Positions 34,697-43,388 of a stretch of DNA of 59,871 nt are shown here, one piece after another. Positions within the stretch are counted from its first letter, which is position 1; each line of letters opens with the position of its first letter. The stretch is from an uncultured Blautia sp. (GTDB lineage Bacteria; Bacillota; Clostridia; Lachnospirales; Lachnospiraceae), in NCBI GenBank assembly GCA_900551075.1, contig URVB01000019.1:1-59871 (forward strand), read 5' to 3'. The position numbers were made by a program, and so were the translations under genes. The notes beneath the pieces were generated by a model. It searched no databases and had not been told where the DNA came from. It saw only the letters and a list, made by a program, of their open reading frames with translations.

Positions 34697-35437
34697 ATGA
34701 ATAAAAAGAAACTGATATCAGGGCAGAGCGGCATTTTGGCTGCGGCCCTTTTGGGGGGCTGCCTGATACTGTCAGGCTGCGGCAGACAGGAAGCAGAGTT
34801 TGTGCCTGCTTCGGATATGGAAATACAGGCAGAAGCTCCGGGGCAGACGGAGGCTCTGAAACAAACGGAAGCCCTGAAGCAGCCGGAAGCCTCGGAACAG
34901 GCAGTAACTGATCTGGAAACAGAGAGTTTCCGGCAGGAAGAAAAAACACAAAAGACAGAGATTTATGTAGATGTCTGCGGAGCAGTGGCAAATCCGGGGG
35001 TATATGCATTGGAACCGGACAGCCGGGTTTTTCAGGCAATTGAAAAAGCCGGCGGCTTACGGAAAGAGGCTGCCGGAGAATACGTAAACCGTGCGCAGGC
35101 TTTAAGTGATGGACAGCAGATTTATATTCCGACCAGAGAGGAAGCAGAGGCTCATGCGCTTTCCATACCTTCTGAAGAAGCCGGGACACATACAGATGAA
35201 CCCCCGGGGTTTGCCGCATCATCGGCCAACGGCACAAAAGGCGCGAAGATCAATCTGAATACGGCGGATGTGCCGGCTTTGATAACATTGAACGGCATTG
35301 GAGAATCCAAGGCCCAGGCAATTCTGGCATACAGGGAAGAGCACGGAGGATTTTCCTCCATAGAGGAGCTTATGAATGTACAGGGGATTAAAGAGGGCAC
35401 TTTTACGAAGATAAAAGATAACATTGTAGTAGAATAG
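34697..35437 (+). CDS. comEA: ComEA-like DNA-binding competence lipoprotein
   Basis: A 246-residue ComEA-type protein. A lipoprotein signal ends in L-S-G-C-G (Cys near residue 28). A Gln/Glu/Ala-rich linker with E-A-L-K-Q repeats follows. The SLBB domain (residues about 95-160) begins V-D-V-C-G-A-V-A-N-P-G. The C-terminal helix-hairpin-helix pair is I-N-L-N-T-A-D-V-P-A-L (residue 182 on), with G-I-G-E-S-K-A-Q-A-I. It should bind double-stranded DNA at the cell surface. comEC is four genes away on the same strand. Confidence 0.93.
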   Translation: MNKKKLISGQSGILAAALLGGCLILSGCGRQEAEFVPASDMEIQAEAPGQTEALKQTEALKQPEASEQAVTDLETESFRQEEKTQKTEIYVDVCGAVANPGVYALEPDSRVFQAIEKAGGLRKEAAGEYVNRAQALSDGQQIYIPTREEAEAHALSIPSEEAGTHTDEPPGFAASSANGTKGAKINLNTADVPALITLNGIGESKAQAILAYREEHGGFSSIEELMNVQGIKEGTFTKIKDNIVVE

Positions 35438-35447
35438 GAGAACATAA

Positions 35448-36137
35448 ATGAGCAGGAAAGTTTTAGTAGTTGATGACGAGAAGCTGATTGTAAAAGGCAT
35501 CCGGTTCAGTCTGGAGCAGGATGGAATGGAAGTGGACTGTGCCTATGATGGGGAGGAAGCGGTCGAAAAGGCAAAAGAAACAAAATACGATATCATTCTT
35601 TTGGATTTGATGCTTCCGAAAATGGATGGTCTGGAGGTTTGCCAGCAAATCCGGGAGTTTTCCAATGTTCCGATTGTCATGCTGACTGCTAAAGGAGAAG
35701 ACATGGATAAAATTCTGGGATTGGAATACGGAGCAGACGATTATGTCACCAAGCCGTTCAATATCCTGGAAGTAAAGGCCCGCATCAAAGCGATCATGCG
35801 CAGAGCCGGTTCCGATCATGACGAAAAAGAAAAGGCGAAGACCATTGAGACTGGCGATCTGAAATTGGATTGTGAGGGACGCCGTGTATTTATTGCCGGA
35901 AGAGAGATCAATCTGACAGCCAAGGAATTTGATGTGCTTGAGCTTCTTGTCTTTAATCCGAATAAGGTATACAGCCGCGAAAATCTTCTGAACATTGTCT
36001 GGGGATATGAATATCCGGGTGATGTGCGGACTGTGGATGTACATATTCGCCGTCTGCGTGAAAAAATTGAGGCAAATCCCAGTGAGCCGAAATATGTACA
36101 CACCAAATGGGGTGTAGGATATTATTTCCAGTCGTAA
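35448..36137 (+). CDS. OmpR/PhoB-family response regulator
   Basis: A 229-residue response regulator. Receiver: D-D-E at residues 9-11, phospho-Asp in L-L-D-L-M-L-P near 53, T in M-L-T-A-K near 81, K in V-T-K-P-F near 103. The winged-helix effector domain spans about 130-229 (L-T-A-K-E-F-D-V-L-E-L-L, R-T-V-D-V-H-I-R-R-L-R-E-K-I). It is close to WalR/YycF and PhoP types. It is 10 bases from comEA and 3 bases from its kinase gene. Confidence 0.94.
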   Translation: MSRKVLVVDDEKLIVKGIRFSLEQDGMEVDCAYDGEEAVEKAKETKYDIILLDLMLPKMDGLEVCQQIREFSNVPIVMLTAKGEDMDKILGLEYGADDYVTKPFNILEVKARIKAIMRRAGSDHDEKEKAKTIETGDLKLDCEGRRVFIAGREINLTAKEFDVLELLVFNPNKVYSRENLLNIVWGYEYPGDVRTVDVHIRRLREKIEANPSEPKYVHTKWGVGYYFQS

Positions 36138-36140
36138 TCC

Positions 36141-37562
36141 ATGAAAAAGAAAATAAACTTTTTTAAAAGTCTGCGTTTTCGTATCCTAATCATCCTGATT
36201 TTACTGGGAATTGTACCAAGTGTCATTGTGACCCGTATGATCATCACCGATTATCAGGATCGGGCGATTGAGCTGAGGCTCAGCAATCTCCGCAGTCAGT
36301 GCGACATTTTGGGAAACCTGTTAATTAAAGAAAATTATCTCAATGACTCCGGCTCCGAAGCTGTTAACAGCAAGCTGGAGTTATTGTCTAATATTTACGC
36401 CGGAAGAGTTTTGCTGGTAGACAGGGATTTTAAGGTAGTCAAGGATACGTATCATGTGGACGAAGGAAAAATACTGATCTCACCGAGGGTTGTCAAATGC
36501 TTCAAGGGAGAGGCGAATTCCGGTTACCGGAAGAAGAGTCAGATGCTGGAGCTGGCAGTTCCGATAAAAAGCCCGGAGGTGCAGCAGGTGCAGGGAGCAA
36601 TGCTGATGACCGTTTCGGACAGCGAGGTTTCCGCTATGATCTCGGAGCTGGAACAGAGAGGCATTATGATTGTGGGAATTATTGTAGCTCTTTCTGTTTT
36701 GCTGGGCTATGTTCTTTCCACTGTGCTGGTGAAGCCTTTTGCCAGAGTCACGAAGGCGATCGAGGATCTGACGGATGGATATCAGAATGAACAGATTTCT
36801 GTGCCGGACTATACAGAGACGGAGCTGATTACGGATGCCTTTAACAAGATGGTGGCCCGTATGAAGGTGTTGGATGAATCCAGATCGGAATTTGTATCCA
36901 ATGTATCTCATGAGCTGAAAACTCCGTTGACCTCCATGAAGGTGCTGGCGGATTCCCTGGTAGGTCAGGAAGGTGTGCCGGAGGAGCTTTACCAGGAGTT
37001 TATGCGTGACATTACCGCAGAAATTGACAGAGAAAATACAATTATTACAGATTTGCTTACTCTTGTAAAGATGGATAAAAAAGCGGCAGATCTGAACATC
37101 AGCCATATGGATATCAATCAGCTTTTGGAGGGTATCCTGAAACGGCTGCGTCCGATTGCGGACAAACGGAGTATCGATCTGATTCTGGACAGCTTCCGTC
37201 CTGTAGAAGCTGATGTGGATGAGGTGAAATTCACATTGGCAATCAGCAATCTGGTGGAAAATGGCATCAAGTATAATGTAGACGACGGCTGGGTAAGGGT
37301 TTCCCTGGATGCAGACCACAAATATTTTTATGTAACTGTGGCTGACTCCGGTATGGGAATCCCGGAGGATTCCATTGGCAGAATCTTTGAGAGATTTTAT
37401 CGTGTGGATAAATCTCATTCCAGAGAAATCGGCGGAACCGGTCTTGGCCTTGCGATTACCAGAAGCACCATAGCGATGCATCACGGTGCGATTACGGTGT
37501 TCAGCAAGGAAGGCGAGGGTACGACATTTTCTGTCAGAATTCCATTGTCGTATATACCGTAG
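36141..37562 (+). CDS. Sensor histidine kinase with HAMP domain
   Basis: A 473-residue membrane kinase. Transmembrane helices at about residues 12-32 and 174-195 flank an extracytoplasmic domain. HAMP follows (about 195-250), then HisKA with F-V-S-N-V-S-H-E-L-K-T-P-L (His near 258) and HATPase_c (N-L-V-E-N-G-I-K-Y, D-S-G-M-G-I-P, G-G-T-G-L-G-L-A-I). No PAS domain, unlike WalK. The pair with the upstream regulator and the downstream GerMN lipoprotein is a common Clostridial arrangement. Confidence 0.94.
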   Translation: MKKKINFFKSLRFRILIILILLGIVPSVIVTRMIITDYQDRAIELRLSNLRSQCDILGNLLIKENYLNDSGSEAVNSKLELLSNIYAGRVLLVDRDFKVVKDTYHVDEGKILISPRVVKCFKGEANSGYRKKSQMLELAVPIKSPEVQQVQGAMLMTVSDSEVSAMISELEQRGIMIVGIIVALSVLLGYVLSTVLVKPFARVTKAIEDLTDGYQNEQISVPDYTETELITDAFNKMVARMKVLDESRSEFVSNVSHELKTPLTSMKVLADSLVGQEGVPEELYQEFMRDITAEIDRENTIITDLLTLVKMDKKAADLNISHMDINQLLEGILKRLRPIADKRSIDLILDSFRPVEADVDEVKFTLAISNLVENGIKYNVDDGWVRVSLDADHKYFYVTVADSGMGIPEDSIGRIFERFYRVDKSHSREIGGTGLGLAITRSTIAMHHGAITVFSKEGEGTTFSVRIPLSYIP

Positions 37563-37572
37563 GAGGTGCCAT

Positions 37573-38523
37573 GTGAAAAGATTTTTGTGTAGTGCGCTTG
37601 CCCTGCTTACGGCCTGCAGTCTATGGAGCGGCTGCAGCATTGCAATGGAAGAAGCGCAGAATAATGAAAAAAGCGGCTACTGCTTTTATTATCTGAATGC
37701 AGAGGAAACGTCATTAAAAAAAGAGGCCTATGAGCCGGAGGAAGAGACCACTGCTTTCATGGTAAAAGATCTGATGCAGCGCCTTGGCAAAAAAGCCAGG
37801 GAAGGGGAAGATATCAACCTGCTTCCTGAAGAGGTTTCCATTAATTCTTATAATCTGCAGGATAACCTGCTGGTGATTGATTTTAACGGACAATACAGTA
37901 AGATGAGCCGTGCAAGAGAAATCCTGGTCCGTGCGGGGGTTGTTAAGACCTTTTTGCAGGTGCCGGGGATTGAGGTGGTTCGTTTTACCGTGGGAGGAGC
38001 CGATCTGCTGGACTCCAAAAATGAAAAGGTAGGAGATATGTCTGCGAATACATTTGTAGAATATTCGGGAAAAGACATGGATGCCTATCGGTATGATACC
38101 TTTACCCTGTACTTTACGGACAAAACCGGGACAAGGCTGGTAGCGGAGAAGCGTAATGTATATTATAAACGTACGCTGGCAAAGGAGCGCGTTGTGCTGG
38201 AACAACTGGCAAAAGGACCTATGGTAAAAGGAAATTATCCCACGCTTCCGGGAAATGCTCTGGCGCTCAGCATCACGACTGCCGACCGGGTCTGTTATGT
38301 CAATATGGACAGCAGCTTCCGGGATTATGCCCCGGATATTTCGAAGGAGGTTCTTGTTTATTCCGTAGTCAACTCTTTGCTTGCTGCCTGTGAGGCAGAT
38401 AAGGTGCAGATTTCCATAGAGGGAAAGACAGAAGGAGAGTTTGGAGAGAATCTTCCGATTTATAATTTCTACGAAAAAAATGAGGATTTGGTGCTCTCTG
38501 TGCAGGAGGGCCAGGAATCCTGA
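37573..38523 (+). CDS. GerMN-domain lipoprotein
   Basis: A 316-residue lipoprotein. The signal ends L-W-S-G-C-S with the lipid Cys near residue 20. Two GerMN domains follow, with D-F-N-G-Q-Y-S-K near 95 and the second near 190-290 (V-L-E-Q-L-A-K-G-P, Y-V-N-M-D-S-S-F). GerM is a sporulation and germination protein. The start is the GTG at 37573, 6 bases after AGGAGG. It probably works with the neighbouring kinase system at the cell surface; that is inference. Confidence 0.9.
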   Translation: MKRFLCSALALLTACSLWSGCSIAMEEAQNNEKSGYCFYYLNAEETSLKKEAYEPEEETTAFMVKDLMQRLGKKAREGEDINLLPEEVSINSYNLQDNLLVIDFNGQYSKMSRAREILVRAGVVKTFLQVPGIEVVRFTVGGADLLDSKNEKVGDMSANTFVEYSGKDMDAYRYDTFTLYFTDKTGTRLVAEKRNVYYKRTLAKERVVLEQLAKGPMVKGNYPTLPGNALALSITTADRVCYVNMDSSFRDYAPDISKEVLVYSVVNSLLAACEADKVQISIEGKTEGEFGENLPIYNFYEKNEDLVLSVQEGQES

Positions 38524-38541
38524 GAGCCGGAAGGAGGGCTT

Positions 38542-40749
38542 ATGGGAAGACGCCCGTTGTGTCTTGTCTGCCTGCTTCTGATGACTGCTATGTGTCTGGC
38601 GGATTGGCTGGGATTTCCTCTGATTCGGGGAAATCCTCTGCCGGATTCCGTACAGAAGGTGATTTTGCAGCATCCGGAGGCTGTCATCTGCGGGGAGGTA
38701 CAGAGGTGCCAGGATACAGAATTTTCCCGGTCTGTCTATCTGAAACAAGTCTGTTTGCTATATTCTGCTAAGAAAATTCCCATTGAAAATGTCAGAGTTT
38801 TTTTAAAAAAAGAGGAAGAGGTTCCGCCGGGAACGGTGCTGCAGGTATCAGGAAAGCTGGAGCCTGTCAAAGAGCCGAGAAATCCGGGAGAGTTTGACAG
38901 CAGACAGTATTATGCCTGTCAGCATATTTACTATTTTATGAAGGAGGGTGAAATTCTCCAAAAATCGGGAGATGGGTCCGGATACGGAAAAGCCCTTCTG
39001 GATGTGCAAAAGCAGATATCTAAAAATCTGGAGGTTGCAGCAGGAACAGATGCGCCTGTATTGGAAGCAATGGTTCTGGGAGAGAGGGAGAATCTGGAGG
39101 ATGATCTGAAAATGCGCTATCAATTGGCCGGAATCATTCATATTCTGGCGATATCCGGGCTTCATATCAGTCTTTTGGGTATGGGGCTTTATGCCTTGCT
39201 GAAAAAGGCGGGACTCGGAAATTATGCGGCAGGGATGCTTGCCCTGACCGTTATGCTGCAGTACGGAATGATGACAGGAACGAGTGTGTCTGCAATGCGG
39301 GCGGTTTGTATGTTCCTCTTTGCCGTATGTGCAAAAATCCTGGGAAGGATTTATGATCTGTTGACCGCACTTTCCGTCTCTGCAGTTTTGCTCCTGTTGG
39401 ACAGCCCCGCTTATTTGTACAGCAGCAGCTTTCTTTTGTCCTTTGGGGCAGTGCTTGGAATCGGAGCAGCAGCCCCTGTCCTATATGAAGTAACAGGAGC
39501 AGAAAGCAAATTTGTAAAAGGTATTCTGTCTTCCCTGGCAGTACAGCTTACCACACTTCCGGTTCTTTTATGGTTCTATGGGGAGGTCTCTGTGATAGGA
39601 ATACTTTTGAATCTGGCAGTGCTTCCAACGGTTGGTGCAGTACTGGTAAGCGGTACGGCGTGCGGACTGCTGGGATTTTTGCATAATGGGCTTGCATGTG
39701 CGGCAGCCGTGCCGGGAAGAATCCTGCTGCATATTTATGAAGCGGTGTGCGTATTTGCGGGACGGCTTTCATTTTGTACCTGGATCGGCGGCGCACCAAA
39801 GCTTTGGCAGATCGCAGGCTATTATGGAATTCTTGTTCTCGTATTGGCGGCCGGACATCGGGCGGTGGGAGGCAGGTGGAAGCGGCGGTATATAGGGCTT
39901 GGCTGTATGGCTTTTATAGCTGCCGGTGTTTTTTTGCTGGGCTGCCGTCCTTCCCGGGGACTTCAGATCACCTGTCTGGATGTGGGCCAGGGAGATGGCT
40001 GTGTACTGAAGACTCCTGAGGGACAGCATGTGCTTATAGACTGCGGGAGCAGCAATCAATCCGAAGTGGGCCGGTATCAGCTTTTGACCTATCTGAAAAA
40101 TCAGGGAATTTCCTATCTGGATGCGATTTTGGTATCCCATACGGATCAGGATCATATCAGCGGAATCCGGGAATTGCTGCAATTTATGAAAAATGACCTT
40201 ACGACAATCAGGGCAGGAAAGCTGATATTGCCGGGCTGGGAGAAAAAATCAGAAGCTTATATGGAATTGGCGGAGCTTGCACGGAGGGCCGGTGTGAAGA
40301 CAATGACCGGAAATACAGGAGATGTACTGCAGGCAGGGAGTGTGCAGCTTGTAATTTTGGCGCCCGAAAAGGGGGCCCTGGGAACTGATGAAAATGAAGA
40401 AGGGCTGGTAGCTGAAGTCAGATATGGGAAATTCCGGGGACTGTTTACGGGAGATATCGGAGCTGAGACGGAGAGGAAATTACTGGAAAAGCTTGAGGAC
40501 GTGGATTTTTTGAAGGTGGCGCACCATGGCTCGGGATATTCTACAGGCGATGCCTTTTTGCAGAAAACAGCGCCGGAGCTTGCAGTGATCTCATGTTCCT
40601 TTAGAAATACCTACGGACATCCGTCGGTGAAAACTATTGAACGTCTGGAAAAAAGCGGATGCAGAGTGGAATATACCATGACGAGCGGGGCTGTAAATAT
40701 TCTTGTTCAGGAAGGCAGGATGCGTGTGCAAAGATTTCTGGCTTCCTAA
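38542..40749 (+). CDS. comEC: DNA internalisation competence protein ComEC/Rec2
   Basis: A 735-residue membrane channel for single-stranded DNA uptake. Order: an N-terminal DUF4131 region with helix at about 8-22, the Competence domain of many helices (from about 185 to 455; I-L-A-I-S-G-L-H-I-S is the hallmark), and a C-terminal metallo-beta-lactamase domain. The latter has L-D-V-G-Q-G-D-G near 482, V-S-H-T-D-Q-D-H near 530 and V-A-H-H-G-S-G near 660. All parts are present, so competence may be functional. The ATG at 38542 follows GGAAGGAGGG. Confidence 0.95.
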   Translation: MGRRPLCLVCLLLMTAMCLADWLGFPLIRGNPLPDSVQKVILQHPEAVICGEVQRCQDTEFSRSVYLKQVCLLYSAKKIPIENVRVFLKKEEEVPPGTVLQVSGKLEPVKEPRNPGEFDSRQYYACQHIYYFMKEGEILQKSGDGSGYGKALLDVQKQISKNLEVAAGTDAPVLEAMVLGERENLEDDLKMRYQLAGIIHILAISGLHISLLGMGLYALLKKAGLGNYAAGMLALTVMLQYGMMTGTSVSAMRAVCMFLFAVCAKILGRIYDLLTALSVSAVLLLLDSPAYLYSSSFLLSFGAVLGIGAAAPVLYEVTGAESKFVKGILSSLAVQLTTLPVLLWFYGEVSVIGILLNLAVLPTVGAVLVSGTACGLLGFLHNGLACAAAVPGRILLHIYEAVCVFAGRLSFCTWIGGAPKLWQIAGYYGILVLVLAAGHRAVGGRWKRRYIGLGCMAFIAAGVFLLGCRPSRGLQITCLDVGQGDGCVLKTPEGQHVLIDCGSSNQSEVGRYQLLTYLKNQGISYLDAILVSHTDQDHISGIRELLQFMKNDLTTIRAGKLILPGWEKKSEAYMELAELARRAGVKTMTGNTGDVLQAGSVQLVILAPEKGALGTDENEEGLVAEVRYGKFRGLFTGDIGAETERKLLEKLEDVDFLKVAHHGSGYSTGDAFLQKTAPELAVISCSFRNTYGHPSVKTIERLEKSGCRVEYTMTSGAVNILVQEGRMRVQRFLAS

Positions 40750-40804
40750 ACGGTTCTTTTTGTGGTATGGTGTTAGAAGAAAAGGTAAGAACAGGAGTCG
40801 GGAT

Positions 40805-41797
40805 TTGAGAAATATACAGGAAGATATTAAAAAGGGTGATTTTAAGAAGGTATATCTTCTCTATGGGGAAGAGACATATTTGCGGCAGCAGTATAAACAG
40901 AAGCTTGTGGATGCTCTGAATCCGGAGGGAGACACCATGAATTTCAGCCGTTTTGAAGGAAAGGGTATTGATGTGAAGGGGTTGATTGACCTTTGTGAGA
41001 CTATGCCTTTTTTTTCGGACTATCGGGTGATTTTGATTGAGGATTCGGGGTTTTTTAAGAATAAATCCGAGGAGATGGCAGACTATATGAAAGAGCTGCC
41101 GGAATATGTGCGCCTGATATTTGCCGAGACAGAGGTGGATAAGCGCAGCCGAATGTATAAGGCAGTGAAATCTGCCGGACGTATTGCGGAATTTGTGAAG
41201 CAGGATGAAAAGACGTTGATTACCTGGGCTGCGGGCATTCTCTCAAGAGAAGGCAGGAAGATTACGAAGAGGGATATGGAGCTGCTTTTGGCAAAAACGG
41301 GAGTGGATATGGGGAATATCCGCATGGAGCTGGAGAAGCTGATTACCTACACTATGGGAAGGGATGTGGTGACTGCGGAGGATATCGAAGCAGTCTGTAC
41401 AACACAGACAGCAAATAAGATTTTTGATATGGTGCGGGCGGTTACGGAGAAGAACCAGAAGCGTGCACTGGACCTGTATTATGATCTGCTCACTCTGAAA
41501 GAACCGCCGATGAGGATTTTGTTTCTTTTGGCGAAGCAGTTCCGGCAGCTCCTGCTCTGTAAGAAGCTTTCACAAGAGGGCGTATCTCAGAGTGAGACAG
41601 CATCAAGACTTGGTGTGCCGTCCTTTGTGGTTCGCACAATTGCTTCCTGTGCTCGTTCTTATACAGTGGAAGAACTGGAGGAGGCGGTGGCGGACTTTGT
41701 AGATGCGGAGGAGGCGGTGAAGACCGGGAGGCTTGGAGATGTACTGAGTGTGGAGCTTTTGATCGTAAAATACAGCTCTGCCCGTGCACAGGGTTAG
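40805..41797 (+). CDS. holA: DNA polymerase III delta subunit
   Basis: A 330-residue HolA, the clamp-loader subunit that opens the sliding clamp. It begins with F-K-K-V-Y-L-L-Y-G-E-E-T-Y-L and has the typical F-F-S-D-Y-R-V-I-L-I-E segment near 75. The C-terminal collar region includes L-K-E-P-P-M-R-I-L-F-L-L-A-K-Q-F-R-Q. The TTG at 40805 (AGGAG 7 bases upstream) is preferred to the ATG at 40703 inside comEC. Position after comEC and before rpsT is the classic Firmicute order. Confidence 0.94.
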   Translation: MRNIQEDIKKGDFKKVYLLYGEETYLRQQYKQKLVDALNPEGDTMNFSRFEGKGIDVKGLIDLCETMPFFSDYRVILIEDSGFFKNKSEEMADYMKELPEYVRLIFAETEVDKRSRMYKAVKSAGRIAEFVKQDEKTLITWAAGILSREGRKITKRDMELLLAKTGVDMGNIRMELEKLITYTMGRDVVTAEDIEAVCTTQTANKIFDMVRAVTEKNQKRALDLYYDLLTLKEPPMRILFLLAKQFRQLLLCKKLSQEGVSQSETASRLGVPSFVVRTIASCARSYTVEELEEAVADFVDAEEAVKTGRLGDVLSVELLIVKYSSARAQG

Positions 41798-41820
41798 AGA
41801 AGAACGGAATATGAAAAGGA

Positions 41821-41856
41821 AAAAGCAGTCACTGACGGTTGTGACTGCTTTTCTTT
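41821..41856. terminator. Bidirectional terminator between holA and rpsT
   Basis: AAAAGCAGTCA (41821-41831) pairs perfectly with TGACTGCTTTT (41842-41852), with A and T runs on either side for both convergent genes. Confidence 0.92.
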
Positions 41857-41897
41857 TAATCATAAGCTTATTATTAAAATATAAAAATGTCTCTCTA

Positions 41898-42161
41898 TCA
41901 GCCGATGCTGTTTACGGCCTTGGTTAAACGGGAAACTTTTCTGGCACAGTTGTTTTTGTGATAAACGCCTTTGGAAGTTGCCTTGCTGATCGTAGAGATC
42001 GCGTTTGCCAATGCAGACTGTGCAGCCTCTTTATCCTTATTCTGAACCGCCGCTTCAACTTTTTTGATAGAAGTCTTGACAGCAGAACGGATGGCTTTGT
42101 TTCTCGCAGCTTTTGTTCTGTTTACTAAAATTCTTTTTTTAGCAGATTTGATATTAGCCAA
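41898..42161 (-). CDS. rpsT: Ribosomal protein S20
   Basis: An 87-residue S20, basic and helical, of the small ribosomal subunit. It starts A-N-I-K-S-A-K-K-R-I after the initiator, with R-N-K-A-I-R-S-A-V-K-T and K-G-V-Y-H-K-N-N-C-A-R-K-V-S-R-L. The start is TTG at 42161, 6 bases after GGAGGTG; TTG starts fit the known translational autoregulation of S20. The longer frame to 42236 is leader sequence. Confidence 0.96.
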   Translation of the reverse strand: MANIKSAKKRILVNRTKAARNKAIRSAVKTSIKKVEAAVQNKDKEAAQSALANAISTISKATSKGVYHKNNCARKVSRLTKAVNSIG

Positions 42162-42244
42162 TTCGTACACCTCCAATTCCAGGGTAATAGTAAAATGTCT
42201 TCCGCAGAAACAGACACGGGCGCTCCTGCGAAACATGCTAATAT

Positions 42245-42273
42245 AGTTTAGTATAATTACCAGGGAATGTCAA
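42245..42273 (-). promoter_or_regulatory. rpsT promoter
   Basis: On the minus strand TTGACA (42268-42273), a 17-bp spacer and TAAACT (42245-42250). An alternative -10, TATACT, lies three bases nearer. Confidence 0.6.
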
Positions 42274-42361
42274 TACATATTTCCGTAAAAAATGTTAAAA
42301 ATATGATATAAGCAAGCCTTGCAAGTCCATCTAAACAGACCGAAGCCCAATCGGGGTGAGC

Positions 42362-42499
42362 ATGGCGAAGGAGCAGACCGGAGACTGGCTGCGGGAAGCG
42401 TTCAGCGGTTTACGTAAAAATATCTGGAGGGTGAAGTATGTTAGGAAATTACAGAATCAGGACAGACCTGGCATTGGAGACAACGGAGCGTTTTACTGA
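42362..42499 (+). CDS. Possible small ORF or structured leader ahead of gpr
   Basis: A 45-residue frame (M-A-K-E-Q-T-G-D-W-L-R-E-A-F) with GGGGTGA just upstream. It is out of frame with gpr and overlaps its start by 62 bases. The first half is charged and could form an amphipathic helix. The same stretch (42330-42410) is GC-rich with short pairings (GCAG/CTGC), so it may instead be a structured RNA. Either reading is uncertain. Confidence 0.25.
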   Translation: MAKEQTGDWLREAFSGLRKNIWRVKYVRKLQNQDRPGIGDNGAFY

Positions 42500-43346
42500 G
42501 GAAAATGTAGAAATCCGCGGTGTGGAAATCAAGGAAGATTATAATGAGGAAAAGGATATCAGAACTACGGTGGTAAAAATTAAGACAGAAAACGGTGCCA
42601 GGGCAATGGGACGGCCACAGGGCACCTATATTACTATTGAAGCTCCGAATCTCTCGTCGCCGGATGAGGACTATCACAGAGAGGTTTCGGAGGAAGTGGC
42701 CCGGCATCTCAGACAGCTCATTGATCTGAAACGGGAAAAATCCGTTCTGGTAGTCGGACTCGGCAACCAGGGAATCACTTCGGACTCCCTTGGTCCTCAT
42801 GTAGTGGAGAATCTTCATATGACGCGTCATATTATCCGTGAATACGGCCTTCAGGGAATTGGAGAAGAAAAGATGCACCGTATCAGCGGGATTATACCCG
42901 GTGTTATGGCACAGACAGGTATGGAAACATCGGAAATCGTACAGGGTATCGTAGATGAAACGAAACCGGATGTGGTCATTGCCATTGATGCGCTGGCTGC
43001 GCGGAGTACCCGAAGGCTGAACCGTACCATTCAGATTACGGATACGGGAATCCATCCGGGCTCCGGTGTGGGAAATCACAGAGTTGGCCTTACGGAAGAC
43101 AATCTGCAGGTGAAGGTGATCGGCATCGGAGTACCAACCGTTGTGGATGCAGCGACAATTGTACATGATGCTATGGCGCATCTTCTGGACACACTGGATG
43201 AGGCAGAACAAAAGGAATTTCTGGAAGAGATGATTTCTCCAAATCTGCACAGCATGTTTGTAACGCCGAAGGATGTGGATGAAACGGTAAAATATTTAAG
43301 CTTTACGATTTCCGAGGGAATGAATCTCGCTTTTGCACAAGTATAA
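42438..43346 (+). CDS. gpr: Germination protease GPR
   Basis: A 302-residue GPR, the protease that starts degrading small acid-soluble spore proteins on germination. It carries R-T-D-L-A-L-E near residue 8 (a propeptide-type site), V-L-V-V-G-L-G-N-Q-G-I-T-S-D-S-L-G-P near 106, and A-I-D-A-L-A-A-R-S near 178. It is somewhat shorter than the Bacillus enzyme (about 370). The ATG at 42438 follows GGAGGG. The next gene, spoIIP, is the same neighbour as in Bacillus, which supports both calls. Confidence 0.96.
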   Translation: MLGNYRIRTDLALETTERFTEENVEIRGVEIKEDYNEEKDIRTTVVKIKTENGARAMGRPQGTYITIEAPNLSSPDEDYHREVSEEVARHLRQLIDLKREKSVLVVGLGNQGITSDSLGPHVVENLHMTRHIIREYGLQGIGEEKMHRISGIIPGVMAQTGMETSEIVQGIVDETKPDVVIAIDALAARSTRRLNRTIQITDTGIHPGSGVGNHRVGLTEDNLQVKVIGIGVPTVVDAATIVHDAMAHLLDTLDEAEQKEFLEEMISPNLHSMFVTPKDVDETVKYLSFTISEGMNLAFAQV

Positions 43347-43388
43347 TCGCACGGGTTCTGTCATAGGATACCTTGAAGAGGTGATTGT

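Noticed and set aside
35463..36101. 212-codon minus-strand frame opposite the response regulator
   Set aside because: Antisense shadow with no domain; the sense gene has full receiver and winged-helix motifs.
42310..42420. tRNA-like or known riboswitch fold before gpr
   Set aside because: No acceptor/T-loop pattern or known aptamer core could be found; only short pairings are visible.
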